A DNA stretch of 9,644 nucleotides from Anaerolineae bacterium (GCA_030612185.1 JAUWOI010000132.1:1-9644); one strand, 5' to 3'. Positions 1 through 7,180 are shown, counted from the stretch's first letter. Notes: generated from the letters alone by a model not told the origin. A program made the numbers and translations.

Positions 1-639
1 CTTGTGTGGCGCCAACACGCAGTATTTGTTAAGTTGCACGCCGATTTTTTCCAATGGCAGGAGGGCACAGACCTGGCGCTGACCTTGCAGGGGCCAGCCC
101 ACCAGCGATCCTGGACTGAGTGCGGGGCTCACACCCCAGCCCAACTCTGACGCCTGCGCTTCGACTTTGCTGCGCAGTGCCTCGCCCACAGCGCCCAGGG
201 CTAGCACGCCCACGCTATCAAGCATATAGGCCAGCAGGGCTTCACCTGCTGCGTGAAGCTCGTGTGCCCGACGCTCCAGGGCCGGCCCGATGGTATACAC
301 CGCCACCATCACCCGGTTCGCCGGAGCCAGAAGGTCAGCCTTGGACCCGACGGTCAGTTGCCTGCTCTCTGCTTCGCCGGATCCGTTGGTCCAGAGGGCC
401 ACTTGTTCGCCGGTCACGTCTTGCACCAGTAACTCGTCGTAGACCGCGGCCGAGGCGACAAGTTCCTGGCTCATGGCCACAGCCTCTTTGGCAACTGCCA
501 CCAGCGCAGGACGCGCCGGCACCTTTTGCTGGCGGCGCTGCTCATCCAGAACGTATTCAGGTGTCAAGGAGACGGGAATATCACGCAATATCTTCATGCT
601 CGTTTGAGACTGGGGATCTGCTCTTGTCAACTCTGCCAT
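1..639 (-). CDS. Corrinoid activation-domain protein (MetH activation domain-like), 3' end cut by window edge
   Basis: The frame is open from the ATG at 639 to the window edge: 213 codons with no stop, so the C-terminus is missing. Residues about 60-213 read like the stand-alone versions of the vitamin B12-dependent methionine synthase activation domain: a YTIGPALE segment near residue 115, a helical stretch with YMLDSVG near 140, then LSPGS, GWPLQGQRQ and KIGVQLNKYC close to the edge, matching the family pattern of a 'SPG..WPL..Q' stretch followed by 'IGV.L....M.P'. Such proteins often accompany MttB-type methyltransferases and are thought to help reactivate oxidised corrinoid; that role is known of the family, not shown here. 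The ATG directly abuts the TAG stop of the methyltransferase upstream, in the same frame, so translation is probably coupled. The ribosome site is weak (GGGA). The ATG at 597 is an alternative start. Confidence 0.72.
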   Translation of the reverse strand, partial: MAELTRADPQSQTSMKILRDIPVSLTPEYVLDEQRRQQKVPARPALVAVAKEAVAMSQELVASAAVYDELLVQDVTGEQVALWTNGSGEAESRQLTVGSKADLLAPANRVMVAVYTIGPALERRAHELHAAGEALLAYMLDSVGVLALGAVGEALRSKVEAQASELGWGVSPALSPGSLVGWPLQGQRQVCALLPLEKIGVQLNKYCVLAPHK

Positions 640-2010
640 CTAAAAGGGAATTCCCAGGCTGATTAATTCCTCCTTGATGTCGTCATATAGTCGCACATAC
701 TCTTCCAAAGGTTTGCCTGTTCTGAGGTCATAACATTCCTGGTAACGTTTTCCCGTCGGGGCTTTCTCCACCTCCTTTTCATATTTTTCCAACAGTTGGT
801 TGACCAGTTCACTGGCCTGCTCCGCCCTCATTCCCGTGACGGCGTAAGCCACTTCCACGTTGAAAAGAGCCTCCATGGGCGTGACTCCATCATCAATGAC
901 GGCCTTGGCGGGATGGACCGTCTGCACGCCGCCGTAGCCCGACGGTACGCAGCACAGGTTCACCGCAGCCGCCTCGTAGAAGTACATTCTGGTGCAGGGG
1001 CCGGCCGCCGCGTACCCCAGGCCGATGGCGGGGTAGCGGGTGTTGCGGCTGGTGGCCCGGCCCACCACCGAAAAGACCCACAAACTGTCCCGCGTGGTGG
1101 AACATCCATGCCTGAAGTGGACGGGGCCGGTCAGGTGATAGGCTCCTTGGAACATCAACGTGCCCAGCAGATAGTAAGCGGTCATCACCAAGGCGGTCCC
1201 CGCTGGTCCTCCTGCATATCCTCCTAAGATCGGTAGGGCCGTAGATCCAATATTGCCCCCCGTGACCTGGATAAAGGCCAGCCGGTTGAGCGTTTCAAAG
1301 TTGACCTTCATCTCAGCGAGAAAGTCTATCAGCCAGCCGTCGGAGGGGCGCAGACCAAAGGCGGGGTGAGTGCCAGCAATGGTCGCCATGGCAGTGGTCG
1401 CCGACGAGATGAGATTCAGAATGGGAAGCCCTGGCCGGCCACACCGCCACAGGGCCTTGCGCCCCGCCTGTATGGAACTGATGGTCGCGTAGATCTCCAG
1501 GGGAGATCCCCCGACGACTGGCATCCCCCTGACACGGCCAAAGGCTGGGATGCTGATCGAATTGGCCTGGGGGATGCTGCCATACCCTTCTACCTGGGCC
1601 ATAGCGATCTCCTCCGACGAGGCGACGATGCCCGTTCCCACGTGACACCATGGCGGGCGCGTGTCTTCAGGCCGGCGCGATTTGAAAAGCCGCCGATCCC
1701 GACCCTCGCCGAAGGTGCCTCCTTCGGGCAGATTCTCCACCGCCTCCACGATCTCCTCCCGATCCACCTGGATCACCCGGTTAGTGGCATCACAGTAGAC
1801 GCCGGTCCGGGTCAGGAATTCAATGGCTGCCTCAAAGAGACGGTCCGCCGCCTCGTCATCGGAAGGAACCGGGGCCTCCGGGTCGTACCGGATATCAAAC
1901 TCCCTCACCACCTTGCTGACGTTGGGGATCAGCACCTTCAAGTTAAAGTCGTCCTCAGAAAGGATAGGACCGGTGGTGGCCCGTTCCATGAAATCCAGGA
2001 GATTCGGCAT
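640..2010 (-). CDS. MtmB-family (monomethylamine methyltransferase-like) corrinoid methyltransferase lacking pyrrolysine
   Basis: The 456-residue product is nearly the length of archaeal MtmB (458) and matches it, from memory, along its whole length: GVYCDATNR near 70, GRPG at 191-194, LGGYAGG at 262-268, GPVHFRHG near 295-302, AGPCT at 336-340, and the C-terminal QECYD and LGIPF. MtmB moves a methyl group from monomethylamine to its cognate corrinoid protein and uses pyrrolysine 202 at the active site. Here the aligned residue is Leu198, encoded by CTG at 1417-1419, and no amber codon lies inside the gene. Of the residues I recall around pyrrolysine (Glu259, Gln333, Tyr335), only the Tyr seems kept (Tyr333); the others align with Thr257 and Leu331. 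Substrate is therefore unknown. The start is fixed by AGGGAGG at 2018-2024, 7 nt before the ATG. It lies 25 bp after the MttB-like gene and ends in TAG. Confidence 0.88.
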   Translation of the reverse strand: MPNLLDFMERATTGPILSEDDFNLKVLIPNVSKVVREFDIRYDPEAPVPSDDEAADRLFEAAIEFLTRTGVYCDATNRVIQVDREEIVEAVENLPEGGTFGEGRDRRLFKSRRPEDTRPPWCHVGTGIVASSEEIAMAQVEGYGSIPQANSISIPAFGRVRGMPVVGGSPLEIYATISSIQAGRKALWRCGRPGLPILNLISSATTAMATIAGTHPAFGLRPSDGWLIDFLAEMKVNFETLNRLAFIQVTGGNIGSTALPILGGYAGGPAGTALVMTAYYLLGTLMFQGAYHLTGPVHFRHGCSTTRDSLWVFSVVGRATSRNTRYPAIGLGYAAAGPCTRMYFYEAAAVNLCCVPSGYGGVQTVHPAKAVIDDGVTPMEALFNVEVAYAVTGMRAEQASELVNQLLEKYEKEVEKAPTGKRYQECYDLRTGKPLEEYVRLYDDIKEELISLGIPF

Positions 2011-2017
2011 ATCTTGT

Positions 2018-2024
2018 CCTCCCT
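2018..2024 (-). promoter_or_regulatory. Ribosome binding site setting the start of the MtmB-like gene
   Basis: AGGGAGG on the minus strand lies 7 nt before the ATG at 2010. It decides against the longer open frame that runs back to 2121, whose extra 37 residues overlap the end of the MttB-like gene and have no counterpart in MtmB. Confidence 0.8.
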
Positions 2025-2035
2025 GAAAGTGTTCC

Positions 2036-3490
2036 TCAACCGGAGAGCCACTCCACGACCGCATCTCCGGCGACCAAGCCTTCAAACTTGGCTCGAATCC
2101 GCGCGTCCACATCGGGCGCAAAGACCGCTGGGTTGCCCCGCGTCAGAATCTCGTGCACGCGTTTCATTGCACGCGAGTGCGCGTCGAGAGCACCCTCCGC
2201 TTCCCACCGCTGGCGCGGGCTACGGTCGGCGATCTCGGGCAACAGCGCGGTGGTCCTCATCCACTGCAAGGTGTGCGACGTGTCCATGTACATTCCACCC
2301 GGGCCGACTTCTGCGATCACGTCCAGCGCCAGGTTCTCCTCACTGAACTCAAGGCCCCGTTTGACGCGCTTGAGCATGAGCGCGATCTCGTTGTCAATCA
2401 CGGCCTTGGCAAAGTCAAAGGCCATCAACGCATCGAGCAGGCCGCCCATGTTCAACAAGTCCACCCCGGCGAGCACCGCCGCCAACGCGGACATGCCCGT
2501 CTCGAAACCGGACTGTGCGTCGTTGACCTTGGCGTTGGTCAATCCGACAAAACCGCCACTTGGCACGTTGTAGTAGCGCGCCATTTGCGCGCAGCCCATC
2601 ATCAGGATGCCTGTCTCAATAGCGCCGGACGCATAAGCCCCCGTGCGCATATCGGCCACGGTCGGCAAAACCTCGTAAATGAGCGGTGTGCCGGGATGTG
2701 ACATTTGCACCAGCGCCGTCTGCGCCAGGAACTCGGCGTTGCACTGCGCCAGTGTCCCCGTTAGGGTCAGAGGTGAGGTCAGGCCCGCGTTTGGTACGAC
2801 GACGCCGTAACTGGGCACCTGCCTCTCGGTAAAGCGCATCAATTTCTCTGTGGACTCGACGTCCATCGTCAGCGGTGAGACGGAGGAGCAATATTGGAAT
2901 GTGATAAAGGGACGCTCCCAGTAAGCATCCTCAGCCCCGGCGATCAACGCGCCGAGATGCAGAATTTTCTCGGCCTCCTCCAGGCTGGGCGCGCTGCCCC
3001 GCACCGGTTTGAGACAGTTCTTGAGCGCCGGGTAAAAGCGCGAGAGGCTGAATTGGCCGGGCGGCGCATCATCGGCCAGCGTCGAGATGGAGAAGACATC
3101 GTAGCCCGGCAGTTCGTTGATGAGGGTTGCGATGCGGGCGATGTCGTCTGAACGGGCCCGCCGCTCCTGGCCTGTCACCGGGTCAATGACATCCGGCGCG
3201 GAACTGCCCGTTACCATCAATGGCCCGTCGTCAGGGATGGTGCGGTCGTATTGCGGGTCGCGCCCGCGGAAGGTGAAGGTGGGGGGGAAGGCTGCGCGAA
3301 AGTGCTCGACGACCGCACGCGGGAACTTGACCACCTGGTTCTCTGCGTCAACGCGGCAACCATGCTCGGCAAACCGCGAACGTGCTTCCTCGTTGCGCAC
3401 CAGCAGACCGACGGTCTCCAGGATCTCGAGCGATGCTTCGTGAATGCGCTCGACCTGTTCTGACGTGAGAAGTTCTGCGAATCTTGTCAT
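2036..3490 (-). CDS. MttB-family trimethylamine/glycine-betaine-type methyltransferase without pyrrolysine
   Basis: The 484-residue protein has the layout of the MttB superfamily: an N-terminal region with EQVERIHEASLEILE (11-25) and VGLLV, the GQERRARSDD segment (107-116), FITFQYCSSVSPLT (195-208), TNAKVNDAQSGFET (318-331) and a C-terminal domain. Founding members carry pyrrolysine and demethylate trimethylamine; most bacterial relatives lack it, and characterised ones demethylate quaternary amines such as glycine betaine, carnitine or related compounds. No in-frame TAG occurs, so this is a non-pyrrolysine member that would transfer a methyl group to a corrinoid protein. Its particular substrate cannot be read from the sequence. 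The ATG at 3490 has GGAAGGGG 6 nt upstream and overlaps the HAD stop as TGATG; a GTG one codon earlier (3493) is possible. It is followed after 25 bp by the MtmB-like gene, so two different amine-methyltransferase families sit together. Confidence 0.9.
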   Translation of the reverse strand: MTRFAELLTSEQVERIHEASLEILETVGLLVRNEEARSRFAEHGCRVDAENQVVKFPRAVVEHFRAAFPPTFTFRGRDPQYDRTIPDDGPLMVTGSSAPDVIDPVTGQERRARSDDIARIATLINELPGYDVFSISTLADDAPPGQFSLSRFYPALKNCLKPVRGSAPSLEEAEKILHLGALIAGAEDAYWERPFITFQYCSSVSPLTMDVESTEKLMRFTERQVPSYGVVVPNAGLTSPLTLTGTLAQCNAEFLAQTALVQMSHPGTPLIYEVLPTVADMRTGAYASGAIETGILMMGCAQMARYYNVPSGGFVGLTNAKVNDAQSGFETGMSALAAVLAGVDLLNMGGLLDALMAFDFAKAVIDNEIALMLKRVKRGLEFSEENLALDVIAEVGPGGMYMDTSHTLQWMRTTALLPEIADRSPRQRWEAEGALDAHSRAMKRVHEILTRGNPAVFAPDVDARIRAKFEGLVAGDAVVEWLSG

Positions 3491-4227
3491 CACTCACCCC
3501 TTCCGCGACGAATATACGTTGATGAAACCCCCATGCTCTCCAAATCGAGCAGTTGCTCAAGACTGGTTATAACCGGGACCGACGTTTCCACCGACGGCCA
3601 CTTTCGGGATACCGAATGGTGTTGGAGCCAGATGGGTTGTATCCCTGCCCCTTTTGCCCCGCAAATATCTATCCGCCAATCATCCCCAACGTAAATCGCC
3701 TCGCTCGGACCGACGCCCAGTTTTTCCAGGCATAAGAGAAAAGGCTCACGATTCGGCTTTGGGGGCACGCCAGCCTCTCCAGCCACGATAATGACCTCGA
3801 AAAAACTTTCGATGCCGGGGAACAGGGTGAGCCGATGTTTCTCCGATGTTTCCTGTCCCTGGGTATTGGTTATCAGGGCCAACCGGTATTCAGATGCAAG
3901 TTGCTCCAATACCGTTTTGGTCTCTGGAAAAAGCCTCGTTCTGGACTTGACCGTCCTCCAATAATCACGCTCCGCCCGTAAAAGGAATTCCAGTCCCGGC
4001 TCCCGGTTGTAGTGCAGGTAGACTTCCTGCCAGAGGGCTTTTCTGGAAAAGTTTGAATTGGCATGAAACTCCTCCCGGACTCTCCGGTAGTTCGAGAGGA
4101 ACTCCGGCCAGAATCCCAGGCCCAGGTACTTGAAGATCTTGGTCTCTGCTTCTTTCTCGGCCCTGCGAAAACCATCGGCCGAATCGACGAGAGTTTGGCC
4201 AAAATCGAAAAGGACAACCTTGGTCAT
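3490..4227 (-). CDS. HAD-superfamily hydrolase with DxG motif I
   Basis: This 245-residue protein shows all four HAD motifs. Motif I is FDFGQTL with the nucleophile Asp8; motif II is LALITN (Thr120); motif III is Lys157 in PPKPNREPF; motif IV is GDDWRIDICGAKGAG (Asp182, Asp183, Asp187). A helical cap lies at about residues 20-95 between motifs I and II, as in subfamily I enzymes. HAD proteins hydrolyse phosphate esters or C-halogen bonds through an aspartyl intermediate. The second Asp of the usual DxD, the general acid/base, is Gly10 here. DFG-type motif I variants do occur in annotated HAD hydrolases, so activity is possible but uncertain. The gene begins 12 bp after the iron-alcohol-dehydrogenase stop, with a weak ribosome site, and its TGA overlaps the ATG of the MttB-like gene, so it is an operon member. 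The substrate is unknown; phosphoglycolate phosphatase-like housecleaning is one guess. Confidence 0.88.
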   Translation of the reverse strand: MTKVVLFDFGQTLVDSADGFRRAEKEAETKIFKYLGLGFWPEFLSNYRRVREEFHANSNFSRKALWQEVYLHYNREPGLEFLLRAERDYWRTVKSRTRLFPETKTVLEQLASEYRLALITNTQGQETSEKHRLTLFPGIESFFEVIIVAGEAGVPPKPNREPFLLCLEKLGVGPSEAIYVGDDWRIDICGAKGAGIQPIWLQHHSVSRKWPSVETSVPVITSLEQLLDLESMGVSSTYIRRGRGE

Positions 4228-4239
4228 TGGCTCATCCAG

Positions 4240-5517
4240 CTACCAACACGTGAGCGAGTCCAGGAAGAGCTGTTTGAGATCCTCGGCGCCAATCGGGCGC
4301 GGCAACAGCTTGGTGAGGCGATGCTGGAGCAGCGTGCTGGCGACCATTTGATCTACATCGTCCGGCCCGTAACCTACGGCGCTCAACCCGTTGGGTATCC
4401 CGGTCTTGCGCATCAAGTCAACAATCGCGCCAGCGAGCAGTTCACCTGCGTCCTCTGGGCTGGCGCCGGACGTGTCCACGCCCATTAACTTGGCTGCATA
4501 CAGATGGAGTTCCGGGTTTGTTGGCGCGGTGAAGCGAAACGCAGCCGGAGCGTTGAGTACCACGGCTATACCATGGGGGATGATCGGCTCGTCTGGTGGA
4601 TATCCTTCGGGCACATAACCGCGCACCATCCCGGACACCGGGTACGACATAGCATGCGACAAGTGACATCCGGCGTTCCCAAAACCGATACCGGCGAAGC
4701 TGGCCGCCAGCAACATCTGGCCACGCGCCTCGTCGTCAGAGGGGTCTTCGATCGCACGGACGAGGTTTTGAGAGACCATTTCAGTTGCCCGCGACGCCCA
4801 GATGTGGCTGATTGGATTGGCTCCTTGGTACACGGGGCGCGACTTGGGATCTTTGGGAGCCGGCCGCTTGTTGAACGGCAAGGCCGTCAGCGACTCCAGG
4901 GCATGGGTCAACACGTCCAGGCCGGTAGCAGCGGCGACCATCTTGGGAAGGGTGTGGGTGTTGTTGGGGTCCACGATGCCCATCACTGGGCGTAGCGCGC
5001 GATGGGAAATACCCGTCTTGGCGCGCATCTCCAAGAGGTCGAAAATGGCCACGCCGGTCGTTTCGCTACCCGTGCCAGCGGTAGTTGGAATAGCAATCAG
5101 TGGCTTCAATGGCCCAGGCGCTGGGCGACCCCGTCCGATGGGGAGGTTGACGTAGTCCAAGAAATCCGCAGGATAAGTGGCGTACAGGTTAGCCGCTTTG
5201 GCCGTGTCCATACTGGAGCCACCCCCGACGGCGACATATCCATCGAACGTGCCCTCGCTCGCGAACTGGATGGCCTCTTTGAAGGAGACATCCGTTGGCT
5301 CGACACGTGCCTGATCAAACAGTACGACATCGATCCCCTCTTTGCGCAATGCTTCGAGGGTGACAGACACCGGTTCGCTATCCACCAGGTTAGGGTCGGT
5401 TACCACCATCACCCGACGGGCGACTAGCTCTTTCATATCGTGCCCCACTTCGCGTGTGACTCCGGGGCCATATTTGATACTGGACGTGTCCATTATAAAA
5501 GCAGTTTCGAATGTCAT
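4240..5517 (-). CDS. Iron-containing alcohol dehydrogenase, hydroxyacid-oxoacid transhydrogenase (HOT/ADHFE1) type
   Basis: The 425-residue protein follows mammalian ADHFE1 closely, from memory: AFIMDTSSIKYGPGVTREVG (6-25), RVEPTD (71-76), AVGGGSSMDTAKAANLYA (96-113), IPTTAGTGSETTGVAIFD (143-160), GLDVLTHALES (199-209), YQGANPIS (230-237), FAGIGFGNAGCHLSHAMSYP (274-293) and PHG (314-316). GGGSSMD is the nucleotide-binding turn. Asp201, His205, His288 and His315 are the expected metal ligands. Characterised HOT enzymes oxidise 4-hydroxybutyrate to succinic semialdehyde while reducing 2-oxoglutarate to 2-hydroxyglutarate, with tightly bound cofactor. It has no mitochondrial-type leader, so it should be cytosolic. 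The ATG at 5517 has GGGGG 8 nt upstream and keeps the conserved N-terminus. A 238-bp gap with a large palindrome lies upstream; the HAD gene follows after 12 bp. The family call is firm; the substrate could be another 4-hydroxyacid or alcohol. Confidence 0.92.
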   Translation of the reverse strand: MTFETAFIMDTSSIKYGPGVTREVGHDMKELVARRVMVVTDPNLVDSEPVSVTLEALRKEGIDVVLFDQARVEPTDVSFKEAIQFASEGTFDGYVAVGGGSSMDTAKAANLYATYPADFLDYVNLPIGRGRPAPGPLKPLIAIPTTAGTGSETTGVAIFDLLEMRAKTGISHRALRPVMGIVDPNNTHTLPKMVAAATGLDVLTHALESLTALPFNKRPAPKDPKSRPVYQGANPISHIWASRATEMVSQNLVRAIEDPSDDEARGQMLLAASFAGIGFGNAGCHLSHAMSYPVSGMVRGYVPEGYPPDEPIIPHGIAVVLNAPAAFRFTAPTNPELHLYAAKLMGVDTSGASPEDAGELLAGAIVDLMRKTGIPNGLSAVGYGPDDVDQMVASTLLQHRLTKLLPRPIGAEDLKQLFLDSLTCW

Positions 5518-5540
5518 TGTCCTTGCCCCCTATCACCTCA

Positions 5541-5641
5541 AGTCTCAGCAGATCCAATTTTGCTCGGCCCGGATTGCCAAATCCGGGCCAAAACCGGGGA
5601 TTTGACAATCCCCTCAGAGCATTTTTGGATCTACTGAGTCT
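5541..5641. repeat. 101-bp imperfect inverted repeat (foldback/MITE-like or structured RNA)
   Basis: The two halves, roughly 5541-5589 and 5594-5641, are imperfect reverse complements around a centre of four A (AAAA at 5590-5593). The arms share CTCAG, AGATCCAA and TGCTC blocks and a GGATTG-CAAATCC core, differing mainly at a central AAA/TTT triplet and a five-base block. Each half is itself palindromic: 5566-5589 forms a 10-bp stem with a GCCA loop, and 5596-5613 a 7-bp stem with a TGAC loop. The element can therefore form one long hairpin or a three-way cruciform. It sits between the acylating dehydrogenase and the transhydrogenase gene. No transposase or clear target duplication is visible. 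Neither hairpin is followed by a good U run, so it is not a convincing terminator; a MITE-like repeat or a transcript-processing or attenuation structure are the main options. Confidence 0.75.
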
Positions 5642-5733
5642 ATCTGCTGCAGCCTGATTTCCATAGCAAAACGCCGAAAATAACAGCTTTGAGCATCATC
5701 TGATTCAGAGACGATCTTGGGATTGCCTGACAG

Positions 5734-5754
5734 CACGCAATACGCAACACGAAG
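5734..5754. repeat. Short heptamer tandem repeat (YACGCAA)
   Basis: Three consecutive heptamers CACGCAA, TACGCAA and CACGAAG lie just downstream of the acylating dehydrogenase stop. The third copy is degenerate. I see no gene in the rest of 5518-5755 besides this repeat and the large palindrome. Confidence 0.5.
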
Positions 5755-5755
5755 C

Positions 5756-7171
5756 TCAATCCCTGCCCCACTTAGCGAGATAGTTCCCGAACAACTCCTC
5801 ATCCGTGGGCACGTCCTCGGGGATCGGCTCCGACAACCAGGTATAATTGAGGAAATGCTTCCAGTTGACGTTCTCGCTAGTCATATTACCGGCCCAGGTA
5901 CCGCCGCCCAGCGTGTCTGTGAACGGATTGCCGTTAAACCAACTGCCACTGTTGGCCATCGCGTGGGGCATATTACAATTAACCCTGCCGACGTTGGCCC
6001 CGAGCGCCAGTTCGATTTTGCGATCGTCGTTTTCGGAATGGATAGAAGCGGAATGACCCTCGCCGGAGAACCGGTGCATTTCCTTCATGCGTTCGATCAT
6101 CTCACTGAAGTCGTCCCATTTCCAGACGGTCAGGACCGGTGAGATCTTTTCCCCGGAAAACCGGTCTTCGGGCCCGACTTTTTCGCCCAGCACCATCAGA
6201 AACCGGGTACCCTGGGGCACGTCAATTCCTGCCTGCTCCGCGATCCAAAGAGCCGGCTTGGCAACAACGTCCCGGTTCAGAGTTTTTCCGTCGGGCCACA
6301 TATAGGCCCTCAGTTCTTCCCTCTCCTCCGTGCTGCAAAGATAGCCGCCTTCGGCCTTCAAACACTCGATCATCTCGTCGTATATGCTGGCCTCCAGGGC
6401 AACGGCGTTTTCCGAGGAACAGGACGCGGAGTTGTTTGCGATCTTGGACTTGACGATTTTGGCAGCAGTGGCTTTCAAATCGGCCGTTTCGTCTACAAAG
6501 GATACCACATTACCAGCACAGACCGTGTGGGCCGGTTTACTGGCTGCATAAACCACCTCCACCAGCGCCGCTCCGCCCGTCGCCACGACGAAGTCGCAAG
6601 CCGCCATCAATTCGCGGGCCTTGGCGCGACTGCTGTGCCGGATGCACAACATCAGGTCTTCGGGGGCGCCGACTTTGCGGAGCGCCTTGCGGCCATACTC
6701 CACCGTAAGATAGGAGCTGCCCTGGGTCCTGGGATGGGGCGAGACGATCATTGCATTTCTGGTTTTCAACAGACTGAGCCCAATGCAGCAAACCGTTGAC
6801 TCTGGATTGGTGGAGGGAACGACATTGGCCACAACACCCATCGGCTTGGCGAATATCCTCAGGCCCTTCTCTTTGTCCTCCTCCACCAAACCGCAGGTCT
6901 TCACACCTTTCATATCCCACAACGTGCCGCGGGTTTTACTTTGTATCTTGGCGACTTTATCTTCGTAAACCCCAATCCCCGATTCATCAATGGCGAGTCT
7001 GGCAAGCGCCTTGGCCGTCTCCTCCTTCTGCCACTCCCAGGCGACGGCGGCGACCACCTCGTCTACTTTCTCCTGGGGCCAGAATTCAACCTCCTCAAAG
7101 GCCTTCCTTGCCCGCTCATACAACTCCTGGATGTCATCCGTCTCAACTGTTTTGTCTGTGCTGTCTGTCAC
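5756..7171 (-). CDS. CoA-acylating aldehyde dehydrogenase (succinate-semialdehyde/sulfoacetaldehyde dehydrogenase type)
   Basis: The 471-residue protein resembles SucD of Clostridium kluyveri and the sulfoacetaldehyde dehydrogenase SauS, both of which oxidise an aldehyde to its acyl-CoA with NAD(P). Visible family landmarks are GIGVYEDKVAK (66-75), AKPMGVVANVVPSTNP (108-123), SPHPR (144-148), VATGGAALV (196-204), the catalytic Cys251 in SASCSSEN (248-255), SPVLTVWKWDDF (344-355), and a C-terminal TLGGGTWAGNMTSENVNWKH (420-439). The GPGN-like turn reads CAGN (218-221). The length fits the family. The start is the GTG at 7171: AGGGAG lies 9 nt upstream and overlaps the TAG stop of the preceding gene. 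A longer frame back to 7357 would overlap that gene heavily and adds no family sequence. Pairing with a HOT-type dehydrogenase suggests alcohol to aldehyde to acyl-CoA, for example 4-hydroxybutyrate to succinyl-CoA. The exact aldehyde is not determined. Confidence 0.88.
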   Translation of the reverse strand: MTDSTDKTVETDDIQELYERARKAFEEVEFWPQEKVDEVVAAVAWEWQKEETAKALARLAIDESGIGVYEDKVAKIQSKTRGTLWDMKGVKTCGLVEEDKEKGLRIFAKPMGVVANVVPSTNPESTVCCIGLSLLKTRNAMIVSPHPRTQGSSYLTVEYGRKALRKVGAPEDLMLCIRHSSRAKARELMAACDFVVATGGAALVEVVYAASKPAHTVCAGNVVSFVDETADLKATAAKIVKSKIANNSASCSSENAVALEASIYDEMIECLKAEGGYLCSTEEREELRAYMWPDGKTLNRDVVAKPALWIAEQAGIDVPQGTRFLMVLGEKVGPEDRFSGEKISPVLTVWKWDDFSEMIERMKEMHRFSGEGHSASIHSENDDRKIELALGANVGRVNCNMPHAMANSGSWFNGNPFTDTLGGGTWAGNMTSENVNWKHFLNYTWLSEPIPEDVPTDEELFGNYLAKWGRD

Positions 7172-7180
7172 GTTACCTGT

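Noticed and set aside
120..662. 180-codon open frame on the plus strand
   Set aside because: Its Pro/Arg-rich low-complexity translation lies opposite the activation-domain gene, which has clear family motifs.
1366..2346. 326-codon open frame on the plus strand
   Set aside because: It lies opposite the MtmB-like and MttB-like genes, crosses the gap between them, and its translation shows no recognisable domain. It is a shadow of GC-rich coding sequence.
2036..3490. Pyrrolysine in the MttB-like protein
   Set aside because: The frame contains no TAG from its start to its TGA stop, so there is no amber codon to read.
5566..5613. Tandem hairpins as Rho-independent terminators
   Set aside because: Stems are strong, but neither strand shows a proper U run after them; the best is four U after GG on the minus strand.
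5614..5802. 62-codon open frame on the minus strand in the gap before the transhydrogenase gene
   Set aside because: It starts inside the acylating dehydrogenase gene in another frame, has no ribosome site and runs into the palindromic element.
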